Origin: Thalassobaculum litoreum DSM 18839 | GTDB taxonomy: Bacteria > Pseudomonadota > Alphaproteobacteria > Thalassobaculales > Thalassobaculaceae | Direction: 5' to 3' | Assembly (NCBI RefSeq): GCF_900102465.1 | Contig: NZ_FNBW01000002.1 | Location: forward strand, 1 to 64,000 | DNA length: 64,000 nucleotides | In this document: positions 62,363 to 64,000 of the stretch, in pieces | Layout of the letters: each line of letters starts with the position of its first letter | How positions within the stretch are numbered: the stretch's first letter is position 1 | Translations under genes and position numbers: made by a program | Notes under the pieces: model-generated | What the model was told of the DNA's origin: nothing | What the model saw: the letters and a program-made list of their open reading frames with translations, nothing else | Databases searched by the model: none

Positions 62363-64000
62363 TCAGCGCCGGTCGGCGCTGCGGGTGTAGAGCACGCCCA
62401 TGCTGTCCGACAGGGTGATCGGCCCGCCGATGTAGTCCCCGCCGATCGGCGGGGTGCGCAGGGCGACGTTCCAACCGTCTCCCGCCAGACCTTTGATCGG
62501 CAGGGTGAGCGGGTCGAAATCCTCCATCGCCCCGCCTTCCAGATGGGCGATGGCGAAGACCTGCTCGCCGTCCGGGCCATGGCGCAGCGTGCCGAACAGC
62601 ACCCGGCCGTCCACCGGTTCGCGATACTCGTAGACATCCTCGGGCCGCAGATTGTCGCGCAGCCACGGGCGGGCATGGCGGAACGCCCGAAGACCCAGGT
62701 TGAACGCGGTCTGGCTCTCGCTCAGCGCCGCCTCGTAGCCCGACACGTTGCAGTAGTCGTGCATGTCGTCCATCCAGGCCCGGGCGATCTCCTTCAGGAT
62801 CGGCACGGTGAACGGCGCCGGGCCGGCGAGCGGCGGGTCGACCTGGTTCAGCAGCGTGGCGATGACGTCCAGGTCGTAGCCGGTGACCTCGACCAGGGCG
62901 GGCAGGAACTCCATGAAGCGCACCAGGCTGTCCCGGTCCTCGAAGCCCATGGCCTTCAGCCGGCGGAACGCCATCGGCACCGAGTAGGAGTAGTTGTCGA
63001 CCTGCCATTTCAGCGAGATCGCCTCCTCGGCCACCACCTTGACCCCGTACTGGTCGTCCTGGTTGCGGATGAAGCCCCAGCTCGCCCGCGCCGACGCGTT
63101 GAGAAAGTCCATCGGCACGCCGGGGAACACGCCGTAGGTGATCAGCGAGACGGCCGGATTGTCATAGGCCTTGTCGAGGATCTCCATCCGCGTGTCGCCC
63201 AGGCGGGTATTGACGTTGAGCTTGGGGTTGATCTGGGTGCCGCGGCGCAGGGTGTCGTGATTGGCGCACCCCGAGATCCAGTGCGCGCCATGCTCCATGA
63301 TCTCGCGGATCCGCCACCACTTGGACAGCCAGAACGTGTACAGGAACGGCGTGTTGTGGGCGAAGGTCAGCGGCCCCCACTGGAACACGTCGTCGTCGCG
63401 CTGGGCGTCGATCACCGCGCGGTAGGTCGAGGACAGTTCCCAGTCCTCCTGCGGCCAGGGGCGACCGTCCTCGAACACGAACCAGGGCCGGTAGCGGCGC
63501 CCCGCCACCTCCTGCACCACGTCGGACATGGACTGCAGGTACTCGTCGTCATGCACGACCTGTTCGGTATTGCTGTCCCAGTAGGTGAAGTCCTGGGCGC
63601 CGTCGACCCGGATGCCGTCGGCGCCGAAATTCGCCTTGCGCCGCTGCATCTCCAGCAGCACGGCGCGCACGATGCCGTTGCGGTAGTTGAGATTCTGCCC
63701 GTACATGTTCGGGCCGGCGAAATAGTGGTGGTTCAGCGCCTTCAGGCCCTGGTTGTCGCTGTGGCCGAAGACCACGTCGAAGACCAGCTTCTTCGGCCCG
63801 CCCGGGAAGGTGTGCAGCACGGCGGCGAGGTCGACCAGTTCGTCCGGCCGTCCCGTCTCCAGGATCGCCGGGTTCACCGCTCCCATGCCGGCGATGACGA
63901 TGTCGTAGCCCCAGTTGGTGGTGTTCGGACGGTGCAGCTCGACGGTGACGCTGTCATCGTCGGGATCCGCGTCCGCGATCTCCTCCCAGAAGTCCGGACC
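62363..64000 (-). CDS. Glucosylglycerol hydrolase (GH13-like), C-terminal part
   Basis: Hydrolyses the compatible solute 2-O-glucosylglycerol to glucose and glycerol. About 545 residues are visible and the frame is open to the window edge, so the N-terminus is missing. The sequence has the GH13-type catalytic motif GADGIRVDGAQDF (near 63600, Asp nucleophile), WGYDIVIAGMGAVNP, GPNMYGQNLNYRNG and QWGPLTFAHNTP, all strongly typical of cyanobacterial and marine proteobacterial glucosylglycerol hydrolases. It converges on the glycosyltransferase with a nine-base gap. Presence suggests that the cell meets this osmolyte. An alternative is another alpha-glucosidase of GH13. Confidence 0.86.
   Translation of the reverse strand, partial: GPDFWEEIADADPDDDSVTVELHRPNTTNWGYDIVIAGMGAVNPAILETGRPDELVDLAAVLHTFPGGPKKLVFDVVFGHSDNQGLKALNHHYFAGPNMYGQNLNYRNGIVRAVLLEMQRRKANFGADGIRVDGAQDFTYWDSNTEQVVHDDEYLQSMSDVVQEVAGRRYRPWFVFEDGRPWPQEDWELSSTYRAVIDAQRDDDVFQWGPLTFAHNTPFLYTFWLSKWWRIREIMEHGAHWISGCANHDTLRRGTQINPKLNVNTRLGDTRMEILDKAYDNPAVSLITYGVFPGVPMDFLNASARASWGFIRNQDDQYGVKVVAEEAISLKWQVDNYSYSVPMAFRRLKAMGFEDRDSLVRFMEFLPALVEVTGYDLDVIATLLNQVDPPLAGPAPFTVPILKEIARAWMDDMHDYCNVSGYEAALSESQTAFNLGLRAFRHARPWLRDNLRPEDVYEYREPVDGRVLFGTLRHGPDGEQVFAIAHLEGGAMEDFDPLTLPIKGLAGDGWNVALRTPPIGGDYIGGPITLSDSMGVLYTRSADRR

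Noticed and set aside
1-64000. CRISPR arrays, rRNA genes, prophage structural genes
   Set aside because: No regular repeat-spacer pattern, rRNA sequence or phage structural gene was seen in the window.

Overview
The window is GC-rich, gene-dense DNA from an alphaproteobacterium, probably of the Rhodospirillales type and probably marine. The indicators are the gene families present (DUF1285, DUF2842, DUF427, TIGR02186, IscR with a NifS-like desulfurase beside an alpha/beta hydrolase, the MoxR/DUF58/DUF4159 block), frequent GTG/TTG starts, and osmolyte and sulfur genes such as a glucosylglycerol hydrolase and a SoeABC sulfite dehydrogenase. The species cannot be named from sequence alone.

Left edge (1-1989): the end of an integrated element. 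A partial IS630-type transposase abuts a tyrosine integrase whose reading frame closes exactly at the IS junction. The integrase faces the 3' end of an elongator tRNA-Met gene, the usual arrangement of a genomic island inserted in a tRNA. From 1980 to 5755, reading leftwards, come iscR, a cysteine desulfurase, tenA and mnmA. This looks like a sulfur-to-tRNA module, and mnmA runs 10 bases into tRNA-Met.

6118-15486 is core housekeeping: an alpha/beta hydrolase, anmK, tyrS, a large AsmA/YhdP-like envelope protein and glnE. 15524-24624 is mixed metabolism: a TauD-like dioxygenase, DUF427, a DapA-like lyase coupled to an esterase, Bcp peroxiredoxin, an Lhr-type helicase, a GNAT, a medium-chain dehydrogenase and a Gdx/SugE exporter whose leader holds an ACGG hairpin. 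24974-28274 is a leftward, translationally coupled set (DUF1285, CoA-type NUDIX, CCA-adding enzyme, hydratase). It is divergent from the rightward MoxR/DUF58/BatA-DUF4159/membrane-protein operon (28412-35185).

35335-42966 holds a LysR/WrbA/pirin group, a PilZ protein, an unrecognised 346-residue protein, a GST, an orphan ABC ATPase, hutI and a rhodanese. 43271-49360 is a sulfite-oxidation cluster (TIGR02186, universal stress protein, soeABC). 49525-52342 has an MFS transporter, DUF2842 and a lipoprotein hydrolase. The right end (52429-64000) is a surface/secretion locus. It contains pseudaminic-acid genes pseB and pseC, a type I secretion ABC/HlyD pair with a small unknown upstream gene, a very large sulfotransferase-coiled-coil-double-GT2 protein, and a glucosylglycerol hydrolase cut by the window edge.

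Two families of palindromic intergenic repeats run through the window: four copies of a roughly 100-115 bp CCCGGC element and two copies of a double-hairpin AGAG/CTCT element. Each copy of the second family begins on the stop codon of the gene before it. No CRISPR array, rRNA or prophage structural gene was seen.
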